From the NCBI GenBank assembly GCA_009936885.1, contig JAACDT010000301.1, positions 1 to 6,309 of the forward strand: a stretch of 6,309 bases of DNA, read 5' to 3'. Below the pieces are notes generated by a model. It did no database searches and was not told where the DNA came from. It saw only the letters and a list, made by a program, of their open reading frames with translations. Position numbers and translations under genes: made by a program. Shown piece after piece: positions 1 through 6,309 of this stretch; positions within the stretch are counted from its first letter, which is position 1, and each line of letters opens with the position of its first letter. This DNA comes from Alphaproteobacteria bacterium. GTDB lineage: Bacteria; Pseudomonadota; Alphaproteobacteria; Puniceispirillales; Puniceispirillaceae.

Positions 1-1673
1 CTCAATATGTGTATTCAATGTACCGTCTTGGAAAAACCTATCCAGGTGGTAAAGAGGTTTTAAAGGATATAAGCCTTTCCTTCCTCCCAGGCGCCAAGAT
101 TGGTGTTCTTGGCTTGAATGGTGCAGGTAAGTCTACATTGCTAAAAATTATGGCGGGGATTGAAACTGAATTTACAGGTGAGGCGCAAGCATCAGACGGA
201 TTGAATATTGGCTATTTGGCGCAAGAGCCAGAGTTAGACCCAAAACTGGATGTGGCTGGTAATGTATTATCAGGTCTTGGCAACGCAAAATTGCTTGTTG
301 ATAGATTTAACGAGGTAAGCGCCCGTTTTGCTGAAGAGCTTACCGATGATGAGATGAATGAACTTATCAATGAACAGGCCGAGTTGCAGGAACAGATTGA
401 TGCTGCAGATGGCTGGGATCTTGAGCGTAAAGCCCAAATAGCAATGAATGCTTTGCGTGTACCTGAACCAGATGCGGATGTTACGACCCTCTCAGGTGGA
501 GAGAAAAGACGCGTTGCATTATGCAAGTTACTATTAAGCGCGCCTGATATGTTGCTATTGGATGAGCCTACAAACCATCTGGATGCAGAATCAGTTGCTT
601 GGTTACAGCGGTTTTTACATGATTTCCCAGGTACCGTTGTTACAATCACACATGATAGATATTTTCTAGATGAGGTTGCTGGCTGGATACTTGAGTTAGA
701 CCGCGGCCAAGGCATTCCTTATGAAGGCAACTATTCTGGCTGGCTTGAGCAAAAACAAAAACGTCTTGAAGTTGAAGGGCGCAAAGATGATGCACGGGTA
801 AGATCACTCTCACGCGAATTAGATTGGGTGCGCTCTGCCCCAAAAGCAAGGCAGGCTAAATCAAAAGCAAGATTGAACGCCTATGAGAAAATGTTGGAAG
901 AGCAGCAGTCTAGCCGGGAAGATGTTGCAAAAATCGTTATTCCGGCAGGCCCAAGATTAGGAGATGTGGTGATTGAAGCAGATAATCTTAGCAAGGCCTT
1001 TGCAAGTAAATTGCTTGTTGAGGATTTGGATTTCCGGCTTCCTCCGGGGGGTATTGTTGGTGTAATTGGCCCGAACGGCGCTGGTAAAACAACCTTGTTT
1101 AGGATGCTCGTTGGTGACGAAACTCCAGATCAAGGAAGCTTAAAACTTGGTGATACAGTAAAACTTGGATATGTTGACCAGTCACGCGACTCTTTAGATG
1201 ATGCCAAAACAGTTTGGGAGGTTATATCTGACGGGAATGACGAGCTGGAATTAGGCAAGCGGGTTATGCCATCAAGAGCTTATGTGAGTTTATTTAATTT
1301 TAAAGGCTCTGATCAGCAAAAGAAAGTCTCACAATTATCTGGAGGAGAGCGTAATCGGGTGCATCTCGCACGTATGTTAAAATCAGGTGCAAATGTGCTG
1401 CTTCTTGACGAGCCTACGAACGACCTTGATGTGGATACTTTGCGTGCATTGGAAGAAGCGCTTCTTGAATTTGCGGGATGCGCAGTTGTGGTAAGCCACG
1501 ATCGCTGGTTTCTGGATAGGATTGCAACGCATATTCTTGCATTTGAGGGTAATTCCCATGTGGAATGGTTTGAAGGCAATTACGAAGCATATGAAGCAGA
1601 TAAAAAACGCAGACTTGGCGCTGATGCGGCTCAACCATCAAGGATAAAATACAAACCTATATCAAGAGGGTGA
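1..1673 (+). CDS. ettA: Energy-dependent translational throttle protein EttA (ABC-F ATPase), missing only its first codon and one base
   Basis: Soluble ABC-F protein. In the family, EttA binds the ribosomal E site and gates early elongation according to ADP/ATP. The window opens inside codon 2: in-frame CAA TAT GTG TAT TCA reads Q-Y-V-Y-S, matching the usual EttA start M-A-Q-x-V-Y. The ATG should therefore lie 4 bases outside, for about 558 aa. The GTG at 9 is internal Val5, not a start. Numbering from that inferred Met, NBD1 has Walker [10 protein letters not shown] (about 39-47), LSGGE (165-169), LLLDEP with catalytic Glu190 and switch His219. An acidic Arm insertion spans about 95-144. A basic, helical P-site tRNA interaction linker spans about 250-315. 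NBD2 has GPNGAGKTT (358-366), LSGGE (447-451), LLLDEP with Glu472 and His501. The C-terminus [10 protein letters not shown] is typical of EttA. Arm length, linker and tail favour EttA over Uup or the antibiotic-resistance ABC-Fs. Both ATPase sites look intact. Confidence 0.96.
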   Translation, partial: QYVYSMYRLGKTYPGGKEVLKDISLSFLPGAKIGVLGLNGAGKSTLLKIMAGIETEFTGEAQASDGLNIGYLAQEPELDPKLDVAGNVLSGLGNAKLLVDRFNEVSARFAEELTDDEMNELINEQAELQEQIDAADGWDLERKAQIAMNALRVPEPDADVTTLSGGEKRRVALCKLLLSAPDMLLLDEPTNHLDAESVAWLQRFLHDFPGTVVTITHDRYFLDEVAGWILELDRGQGIPYEGNYSGWLEQKQKRLEVEGRKDDARVRSLSRELDWVRSAPKARQAKSKARLNAYEKMLEEQQSSREDVAKIVIPAGPRLGDVVIEADNLSKAFASKLLVEDLDFRLPPGGIVGVIGPNGAGKTTLFRMLVGDETPDQGSLKLGDTVKLGYVDQSRDSLDDAKTVWEVISDGNDELELGKRVMPSRAYVSLFNFKGSDQQKKVSQLSGGERNRVHLARMLKSGANVLLLDEPTNDLDVDTLRALEEALLEFAGCAVVVSHDRWFLDRIATHILAFEGNSHVEWFEGNYEAYEADKKRRLGADAAQPSRIKYKPISRG

Positions 1674-1675
1674 AA

Positions 1676-2296
1676 TTATTTACGTAACTTACCTTCTATC
1701 GCCTCAATCAGCGCAGGAAAAGAACCAGCATTTTTTCGGATAATTGCGATGTTTTCCTGCTTTTGGGTTACGAGCATTGATATGTTTTCAAATTCGATAT
1801 CGATTATTTTTGCTATATCACTATTAGGCGTTGAAACCCGCCATTTTACCGAGATTTTAGTGATAGATTGGTTAGGAACAAGCAAATTTCCTGATACCAT
1901 AACCATCTTATCTCCCTTAGGGATAGAGGATTGAAAATCAAAACTAAAATTATCAATCTCGCCTAATTGAGATGATGTGACATCTGCAATTAATTCCGAA
2001 ATTAGTTTGGTATAATGCTCTTTTTCATCTGACGTTGCTGCGCGCCAATATGGGCCAGTTGACGCTTTGGCAATGATAGTAATATCAAAATATGCATAAA
2101 TGAGTTTTAGGAATTCAGCTCGTCTTTGCTCCATGGATACCTCTGTTTTCTGAATATTTGAGACTTCTTCTAATAATTCATTAACAAGGCTAACAGCATT
2201 ATCTGTCTTTGAAGCGAGGGCAGCATTATTCATAAAAATACCGCAAAGCATGCAGACCGAAAATAATAATACAGATAATTTCGAATAAACTGTCAT
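1676..2296 (-). CDS. mlaC: MlaC/Ttg2D family periplasmic phospholipid-binding protein
   Basis: Probable periplasmic carrier that moves phospholipids between the MlaA complex at the outer membrane and the MlaFEDB ABC transporter at the inner membrane. From ATG 2296 it is 206 aa, normal for the family. A Sec signal peptide is visible: Lys6, a hydrophobic stretch at about 7-22, and an A-L-A site predicting cleavage after residue 28. The mature part has family features: YFDI followed by a GPYWRAATSDEKEHY block (about 69-95), a beta-rich middle with KWRV (151-154), and an SMLVTQKQENIAIIRK segment (173-188) before a helical tail. Sequence outside these blocks looks diverged, so the assignment also rests on the adjacent mlaA. 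A TTG start at 2308 would add M-R-N-R and overlap mlaA by 11 bp. I prefer the ATG because it has a GAG seven bases upstream. It is probably cotranscribed with mlaA. Confidence 0.88.
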   Translation of the reverse strand: MTVYSKLSVLLFSVCMLCGIFMNNAALASKTDNAVSLVNELLEEVSNIQKTEVSMEQRRAEFLKLIYAYFDITIIAKASTGPYWRAATSDEKEHYTKLISELIADVTSSQLGEIDNFSFDFQSSIPKGDKMVMVSGNLLVPNQSITKISVKWRVSTPNSDIAKIIDIEFENISMLVTQKQENIAIIRKNAGSFPALIEAIEGKLRK

Positions 2297-2297
2297 T

Positions 2298-3062
2298 CTA
2301 TTTCTCAAAATCTAAATCATCAAAAAGAGCGTCGGCCTCAGATGGTTGAACGCTCAAAGATGGCATCTCCCCAAACCGGTTTTGATAATAAGCTGAACGC
2401 GCTCTTACATATCCATCAAGACTATTATATTTTATGTCATTTACAATATCAAAATTAGCAGCTCTCCATGATATAGTAGATAATACAGGTTGCATTGATA
2501 CCGCTTGGCTTATGGCTTTTTTCTCCTCAAGGGCAGAATAAGGATTAACAATCATATTTGCAACTTGCCCAAATGCGTGTCTACTTGTTTTTCCCCCTAA
2601 TATTGGAAGCACAACATAAGGCCCTTCTGGGACGTCATATACACTCAAAGTTTTGCCAAAATCTTGGCTTACCGGGGGCTCTTCTTCAGAGACTAGGTTT
2701 ATTAACCCAAGCGTTAGCGCATTCACAGAAAAATGCAGGCTAGATAAAGCTGTATTTTCCCATTTGCCTTGAAGTCCAGAGTTTAGAGCAGTATTAGGCA
2801 GCCCAGCCCAGAACACATGGTTTGCAACCGCTGTTTTAGCACTTTGCGGGATCGCTTTATTATAGCCATAGACAACGGGTTCTAATATTAATGTATCAAC
2901 GCTGTCATTAAATGCGTAGATCTGCCTGTTTGTATTCTCAAACGGATCTCTGTTATAAGAGGCATCTGACTTATCTACGCCGCTGCAGCTTGTTAAAATA
3001 AAACCAAGACAAACGATAATGGGTAGATAGAATTGGTGAATTTTCATAAACTTAAATTTCAT
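2298..3062 (-). CDS. mlaA: MlaA/VacJ family outer-membrane lipoprotein
   Basis: Outer-membrane component of the Mla pathway. In the family, MlaA forms a ring in the inner leaflet, sits next to porins and removes misplaced phospholipids from the outer leaflet, passing them to MlaC. The protein is 254 aa, a usual length. The N-terminus is a lipoprotein signal: basic residues, a hydrophobic core at about 11-23, then the lipobox LTSC with lipidated Cys26. Residue +2 is Ser rather than Asp, consistent with Lol sorting to the outer membrane. Family blocks follow: DPFENTNRQIYAFND (39-53), a region around FWAGLPNTALNSGLQGKW (84-101), PPVSQDFGKTLSVYDVPEGPY (129-149) with VLPILGG after it, and a late YVRARSAYYQNRFGEMPS (218-235). 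The end is acidic, as is common. The ATG at 3062 has no clear Shine-Dalgarno; Met6 (ATG at 3047) is an alternative that leaves the lipobox intact. First gene of a likely mlaA-mlaC operon. Confidence 0.94.
   Translation of the reverse strand: MKFKFMKIHQFYLPIIVCLGFILTSCSGVDKSDASYNRDPFENTNRQIYAFNDSVDTLILEPVVYGYNKAIPQSAKTAVANHVFWAGLPNTALNSGLQGKWENTALSSLHFSVNALTLGLINLVSEEEPPVSQDFGKTLSVYDVPEGPYVVLPILGGKTSRHAFGQVANMIVNPYSALEEKKAISQAVSMQPVLSTISWRAANFDIVNDIKYNSLDGYVRARSAYYQNRFGEMPSLSVQPSEADALFDDLDFEK
2304..2308 (-). promoter_or_regulatory. Weak ribosome binding site that favours the ATG start of mlaC
   Basis: On the minus strand TTGAG lies seven bases before the ATG at 2296, still inside the last codons of mlaA. 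The mlaA TAG stop, one A, then the mlaC ATG follow directly, so ribosomes finishing mlaA could re-initiate. The competing TTG start is the first three bases of this same motif and has no purine-rich stretch ahead of it. The match to the consensus is short, so this supports the start choice but does not prove it. Confidence 0.4.
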
Positions 3063-3151
3063 AATAGTTTACATATATCGATATCATAGAATTTTTGCTA
3101 GACTTAATAGTGATCTTTATTAATCTGTTTTTCATCAATGACGCACAATTA

Positions 3152-3180
3152 TTGGTATGTAAGAGCGAGTATCTTATAAA
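3152..3180 (+). promoter_or_regulatory. Predicted sigma70-type promoter for the helicase-prmA unit
   Basis: TTGGTA at 3152-3157 (4 of 6 to TTGACA) and TATAAA at 3175-3180 (5 of 6 to TATAAT) are separated by exactly 17 bases. It is the best promoter-like pair I found in the 260-bp divergent region. Transcription would begin near 3187, leaving a leader of about 136 nt before the helicase ATG at 3323. The region is AT-rich, so chance matches to the -10 are easy; the exact spacing and orientation are what make this one credible. I saw no equally good pair for mlaA on the other strand. Confidence 0.45.
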
Positions 3181-3210
3181 GGTTTCACAGCCATCAATAG
3201 CGGAATAAGA

Positions 3211-3255
3211 ATGTGTATCTGTATGTCAGATGGCCAAGAATTAAAATCTATTTAA
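3211..3255 (+). CDS. Possible 14-codon leader ORF upstream of the helicase
   Basis: An ATG preceded by GGAA with a five-base spacer opens a frame reading MCICMSDGQELKSI, ending in TAA at 3253-3255. It lies inside the predicted leader of the helicase transcript and is too short to recognise by homology. There are no runs of one amino acid of the kind seen in classical attenuator leader peptides; two Cys near the start are the only notable composition. It may be a regulatory or simply fortuitous ORF. The case rests on the ribosome-site-like spacing and on its position immediately before the inverted repeat at 3256-3275. Confidence 0.2.
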   Translation: MCICMSDGQELKSI

Positions 3256-3275
3256 GGGGTCTATATCAGCACCCC
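3256..3275 (+). other. Short inverted repeat (GGGGT / ACCCC) in the helicase leader
   Basis: GGGGT at 3256-3260 and ACCCC at 3271-3275 can form a five-base-pair stem around a ten-base loop. No U-run follows, so it does not look like an intrinsic terminator, and the flanks do not extend the pairing. It begins at the base after the TAA of the possible leader ORF. It could be a weak leader structure, an operator half-site pair, or chance. Confidence 0.2.
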
Positions 3276-3322
3276 ATATAAGAACCCAATCGTAGCCCAT
3301 TATATTAGAATATGGTTAATTT

Positions 3323-5587
3323 ATGAATCTAGAAACTAATAATGAAATAACTGAAAGAGACTTACACCCTATTTGGTTACATGGTCTCAATCAGCCTCAA
3401 CAGCAAGCTGTTACGAATTTAGACGGACCATTGCTTGTATTATCAGGAGCGGGAACCGGAAAAACACGTGTTCTAACGTCTCGTCTGGCGCAGCTAATTG
3501 CGACAAGAACTGCTAATCCATTCAACATATTAGCGGTTACATTCACTAATAAAGCAGCTCGGGAAATGCGTATTCGAGCGGTTGAGCTGGTGGGCCCAAT
3601 GGCGGAGCAGGTCACACTTGGTACCTTTCACTCCGTTGCAGCACAGATGCTTCGTCGTCATGCTGAGCTGGTTGGATTAAAATCTAATTTTACAATTTTA
3701 GATACAGATGATCAGTTAAGATTAATTAAACAAGTCATGGAAGCAGAGGGTCTGGATTTAAAACGTTGGCCCCCACGAATGATCTTGGGTTTATTTAGCA
3801 GGTGGAAAGATAGAGGCCTTACGCCTGATAAAATCACGAAATCAGAAGCAGGGGATGCAGCACAAGGAAAAGCTAAAACATTATATAGCGCTTATCAATC
3901 GCGGCTTTTGGCATTAAATGCATCTGATTTTGGCGATCTTCTATTACATATGCTTACCATTTTTAACCAGAATCTGGATGTTTTACAGAAATATCAAAAT
4001 CTCCTAACGCATATTATGGTAGATGAATATCAGGATGCAAATGTTGCTCAGTATCTTTGGTTAAGATTGCTTTCTGCTGCACATGGAAATTTGTGCTGCG
4101 TTGGGGATGATGATCAGTCAATCTATGGGTGGCGAGGCGCTGAAGTTGGGAATATTCTTAAGTTTGAGAAGGATTTTCCAGGTGCAGATATTGTTCGCCT
4201 AGAGGAAAATTATCGTTCTACTGGACATATATTAGCAGCAGCATCGACATTAATTGCTCATAATGAAGGACGTCTTGGTAAATCCCTTTTTACAGCAGAA
4301 TCAGATGGCGAGAAAATACGAGTTGCTGGCTATTGGGATGGTAGTGAAGAGGCTCGCACTATCTCTAGTCAGATAGAGTTTCTTTTAAAAGATGGACAAC
4401 AGCTATCTTCTATGGCTGTTTTGGTCCGTGCTGGATACCAAACACGTGAATTTGAAGAACGCTTTATTGCGATCGGCCTTCCCTACCGCGTGGTTGGGAC
4501 ACGGTTTTACGAGCGCGCAGAGATTAGAGATGCACTGGCATATCTAAGGTTGGTATATCAGCAATCAGATGATCTGGCATTTGAGCGGATAATTAATACC
4601 CCGAAACGTGGATTAGGTGAGGCCTCGCTACAGCTGATACACCAATTATCAAGAGCGCAAAATATCCCGTTATTTGCGGCAGCAACAAATCTTTCTTACT
4701 CAGACGAGCTTAAACCACAAGCAAAACGGGCTTTGTGTAAATTTATCGATGATATTATGCGTTGGGGTTCTGCTCGCTCAGACATGCCGCCTGCGGAATT
4801 AGCAGAAATGATATTAGAAGAAGCTGGCTATACAACAATGTGGCAAATGCATAAATCCCCAGATGCCCCTGGAAGATTAGAGAATTTAAAAGAATTAGTC
4901 TCTGCTATTGGAGAATTTGAGAGTTTGTCTGGCTTCCTTGAGCATATCTCCCTTGTAATGGATAATGAAACGCAAACAACAGAAGGTGAAGTGACTTTAA
5001 TGACACTTCATGCTGCCAAGGGTTTAGAGTTTGATACTGTGTTTTTGCCTGGCTGGGAGGAGGGTGTATTTCCAAGCCAACGAACTCTGGAAGAAAATGG
5101 GGGTGCTGGCCTAGAAGAAGAGCGCAGATTAGCTTATGTTGGAATTACGCGCGCAAGACGCAATTTGTTTATAAGTTTTGCTGCAAACAGACGCATTCAT
5201 GGCTTGTGGCAATCTGCTATTCCATCTCGGTTTATATCTGAATTACCAGAGCGAAACTTGATTGAAGATATGGCAAGGGGGCTGTCTATTGGGCGTGTAG
5301 AGCCTGTAATGATAGGACGGGCAGAAACCCGTGTCGGAAAGCCTGGATATGGTCCAGGCTGGCAGAGAATGGCATCTAATACAACAGCTAACCTTGCCGC
5401 CCCTCGCAGAGATTCAGGCGGGATAATCGAGCACCAACAACAAATTGCATTTTCTTTTGGCGATAGAGTGTTTCATATGAAATTTGGGATGGGGGATGTC
5501 CTTGGCGTTGAAGGGGATAAACTCGACATACAGTTTGATAAAGCAGGTAGGAAGAAAGTAATTGCTAGCTTTGTCAGTCATAAATGA
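3323..5587 (+). CDS. uvrD: UvrD/PcrA-type superfamily 1 ATP-dependent 3'-5' DNA helicase
   Basis: Cytoplasmic DNA helicase. UvrD/PcrA enzymes unwind DNA in nucleotide excision and mismatch repair and clear proteins such as RecA or stalled RNA polymerase from DNA. The 754 aa contain every SF1A motif: Q motif LNQPQQQAV (22-30), Walker A SGAGTGKT (41-48), Ia AVTFTNKAAREM (71-82), II VDEYQDAN (233-240; the family more often has T at 239), III GDDDQSIYGWRG (261-272), IV LEENYRST (293-300), V TLHAAKGLEFD (561-571) and VI EERRLAYVGITRARR (599-613). Subdomain 2B occupies about 370-550. After a low-complexity linker (about 645-708) comes a Tudor-like C-terminal domain (FGDRVFHMKFGMGDVLGVE, 712-730), which in PcrA/UvrD contacts RNA polymerase. 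This tail separates it from Rep. ATG 3323 is the first start after an in-frame TAA at 3317; its Shine-Dalgarno is poor. Divergent from mlaA and 28 bp ahead of prmA. No LexA-like box was found. Confidence 0.96.
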   Translation: MNLETNNEITERDLHPIWLHGLNQPQQQAVTNLDGPLLVLSGAGTGKTRVLTSRLAQLIATRTANPFNILAVTFTNKAAREMRIRAVELVGPMAEQVTLGTFHSVAAQMLRRHAELVGLKSNFTILDTDDQLRLIKQVMEAEGLDLKRWPPRMILGLFSRWKDRGLTPDKITKSEAGDAAQGKAKTLYSAYQSRLLALNASDFGDLLLHMLTIFNQNLDVLQKYQNLLTHIMVDEYQDANVAQYLWLRLLSAAHGNLCCVGDDDQSIYGWRGAEVGNILKFEKDFPGADIVRLEENYRSTGHILAAASTLIAHNEGRLGKSLFTAESDGEKIRVAGYWDGSEEARTISSQIEFLLKDGQQLSSMAVLVRAGYQTREFEERFIAIGLPYRVVGTRFYERAEIRDALAYLRLVYQQSDDLAFERIINTPKRGLGEASLQLIHQLSRAQNIPLFAAATNLSYSDELKPQAKRALCKFIDDIMRWGSARSDMPPAELAEMILEEAGYTTMWQMHKSPDAPGRLENLKELVSAIGEFESLSGFLEHISLVMDNETQTTEGEVTLMTLHAAKGLEFDTVFLPGWEEGVFPSQRTLEENGGAGLEEERRLAYVGITRARRNLFISFAANRRIHGLWQSAIPSRFISELPERNLIEDMARGLSIGRVEPVMIGRAETRVGKPGYGPGWQRMASNTTANLAAPRRDSGGIIEHQQQIAFSFGDRVFHMKFGMGDVLGVEGDKLDIQFDKAGRKKVIASFVSHK

Positions 5588-5598
5588 TGCTACAAATT

Positions 5599-5604
5599 GG
5601 GGAG
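5599..5604 (+). promoter_or_regulatory. Ribosome binding site of prmA
   Basis: GGGGAG lies in the 28-bp gap after the helicase stop and is the only Shine-Dalgarno-like stretch there. It is 11 bases from the ATG at 5616, slightly longer than ideal. The GTG at 5604 is out of frame with prmA and meets TAG after two codons, so it does not compete. No promoter or terminator is visible in the gap, which supports readthrough from the helicase gene. Confidence 0.55.
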
Positions 5605-5615
5605 TGTTCAGCTAG

Positions 5616-6309
5616 ATGATCGCGCAGACATTTTGGGAATTACAGGTAGAGTGTGCCGGCCCCACAGCAGAATTAGAGGCCATCTTTGAGCAATTACTCG
5701 ATGCTAATGCGATTTCTCTTGAGAGGTGGGAAGACACAAAACAGCTCACTAAGGTAGTTGCTTTATTCGATATAGAGCCAAGCCTGGAGCAGGTGGATTT
5801 TTATCTTAATAGATGCCTGCTTGCGAACATAAAATCTGTTCAGCTTCAAAAATTACCACCAACAGATTGGTTGCATGAAAACCGAAAAGAGTTTCCCGCA
5901 TTTAGGATAGGCAGATTCTGGGTGCATGGCAGTCATATTACAAACCCAGCACCTGCGGGTTTATTTCCGTTATGTGTTGATGCTGCGCAAGCTTTTGGCT
6001 CTGGAACACATGCAACAACAAAAGGGTGTCTGTTAGCAATACAAAAAGCATCTCGCTCAAAAAGACATATTAACCGAATACTTGATTTAGGATGTGGGAG
6101 CGGGATATTATCAATGGCGGCAAAGTCCCTAAATCCTAGTGCCGCTGTTATGGCAGCGGACTATGATAAAATATCGGTTGAGACCACATGCCAAAATTGG
6201 CATATAAACCAATATCCAAAGAAGGCATTTTTTGCACTTCATTCTGACGGTTTCTCGCATGAAAGGCTTCGTAAAAAGCAGAAATTCGATTTGATAATTG
6301 CGAATATTC
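5616..6309 (+). CDS. prmA: Ribosomal protein L11 methyltransferase PrmA, cut by the right edge
   Basis: S-adenosylmethionine-dependent enzyme that trimethylates ribosomal protein L11, acting in the cytoplasm before or during ribosome assembly. I translated from ATG 5616: 231 complete codons and one base of the next, with no stop. The first ~95 residues are the small substrate-recognition domain (FWELQVECAG at 6-15, as in PrmA N-termini). The catalytic domain shows AFGSGTHATT (126-135), the PrmA signature usually written AFGTGTHPTT, then SAM motif I LDLGCGSGIL (156-165), acidic DYD (182-184) for ribose contact, and DLIIANI (225-231), the start of the N-I-L-A catalytic-loop motif. The last base, C, fits the expected Leu. 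Family members are near 290 aa, so roughly 60 residues are missing. Probably cotranscribed with the helicase gene; the pairing recurs in alphaproteobacteria as far as I recall. Confidence 0.93.
   Translation, partial: MIAQTFWELQVECAGPTAELEAIFEQLLDANAISLERWEDTKQLTKVVALFDIEPSLEQVDFYLNRCLLANIKSVQLQKLPPTDWLHENRKEFPAFRIGRFWVHGSHITNPAPAGLFPLCVDAAQAFGSGTHATTKGCLLAIQKASRSKRHINRILDLGCGSGILSMAAKSLNPSAAVMAADYDKISVETTCQNWHINQYPKKAFFALHSDGFSHERLRKKQKFDLIIANI

Noticed and set aside
212..715. Long antisense open frame (167 codons) inside ettA.
   Set aside because: It is Ser/Asn-rich and without domain motifs, as expected from the complement of a strongly coding gene. The sense frame is clearly EttA.
2558..2743. 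61-codon plus-strand frame inside mlaA.
   Set aside because: It overlaps conserved MlaA blocks on the other strand, has no ribosome site of note and no recognisable features.
3075..3084. Perfect 10-bp palindrome ATATCGATAT just upstream of mlaA.
   Set aside because: It is pure low-complexity AT around a CG, and a similar TCGATATCGA occurs by chance inside mlaC. There is nothing to link it to a known regulator.
3083..3088. TATGAT on the minus strand as a -10 element for mlaA.
   Set aside because: No acceptable -35 lies 16-18 bases upstream, and it would leave a leader of only about a dozen bases without a ribosome site. It was too weak to list as a promoter.
3282..3296. Possible alphaproteobacterial LexA (SOS) box upstream of the helicase, starting with GAAC.
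   Set aside because: The second half-site seven bases later is TAGC rather than GAAC, and no GTTC-N7-GTTC occurs in the intergenic region.
5588..5615. A terminator or separate promoter between the helicase gene and prmA.
   Set aside because: The 28-bp gap has no inverted repeat with a U-run and no -10/-35 pair, only the prmA ribosome site.

Overview
This is an ordinary housekeeping stretch of a Gram-negative chromosome. It holds five protein genes, two of them cut by the window edges, and no RNA genes, mobile elements, CRISPR or other accessory content that I can see. Two genes for outer-membrane lipid transport (mlaA, mlaC) show that the cell has two membranes. The helicase followed directly by prmA, and the style of the UvrD and PrmA motifs, suggest an alphaproteobacterium. 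The DNA is AT-leaning by eye, which would fit a marine lineage, but the clade is only a guess.

Layout from left to right. (1) 1-1673, + strand: ettA, an ABC-F ATPase that works on the ribosome. Only its start codon and one further base lie outside the window. (2) 1676-2296, - strand: mlaC, a periplasmic phospholipid carrier, converging on ettA with only two bases between the stop codons. (3) 2298-3062, - strand: mlaA, an outer-membrane lipoprotein. It is transcribed ahead of mlaC, and the two genes are joined by a one-base gap. (4) 3063-3322: a 260-bp divergent intergenic region. It carries a good sigma70-like promoter facing right, then a leader of about 136 nt with a possible 14-codon ORF and a weak hairpin. 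(5) 3323-5587, + strand: a complete UvrD/PcrA-type superfamily 1 helicase with a C-terminal Tudor-like domain. (6) 5616-6309, + strand: prmA, the methyltransferase for ribosomal protein L11, cut by the right edge after 231 codons.

MlaA and MlaC belong to one pathway, retrograde phospholipid transport from the outer membrane, and are probably one transcript. The inner-membrane partners MlaFEDB are not in this window. The helicase and prmA lie 28 bp apart on the same strand and are probably co-transcribed, although one acts in DNA repair and the other on the ribosome. EttA is a separate unit that ends here.

I found no convincing undescribed system. The most interesting unexplained piece is the helicase leader, where a short ORF ends exactly at the foot of a GGGGT/ACCCC inverted repeat. 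That observation is speculative.
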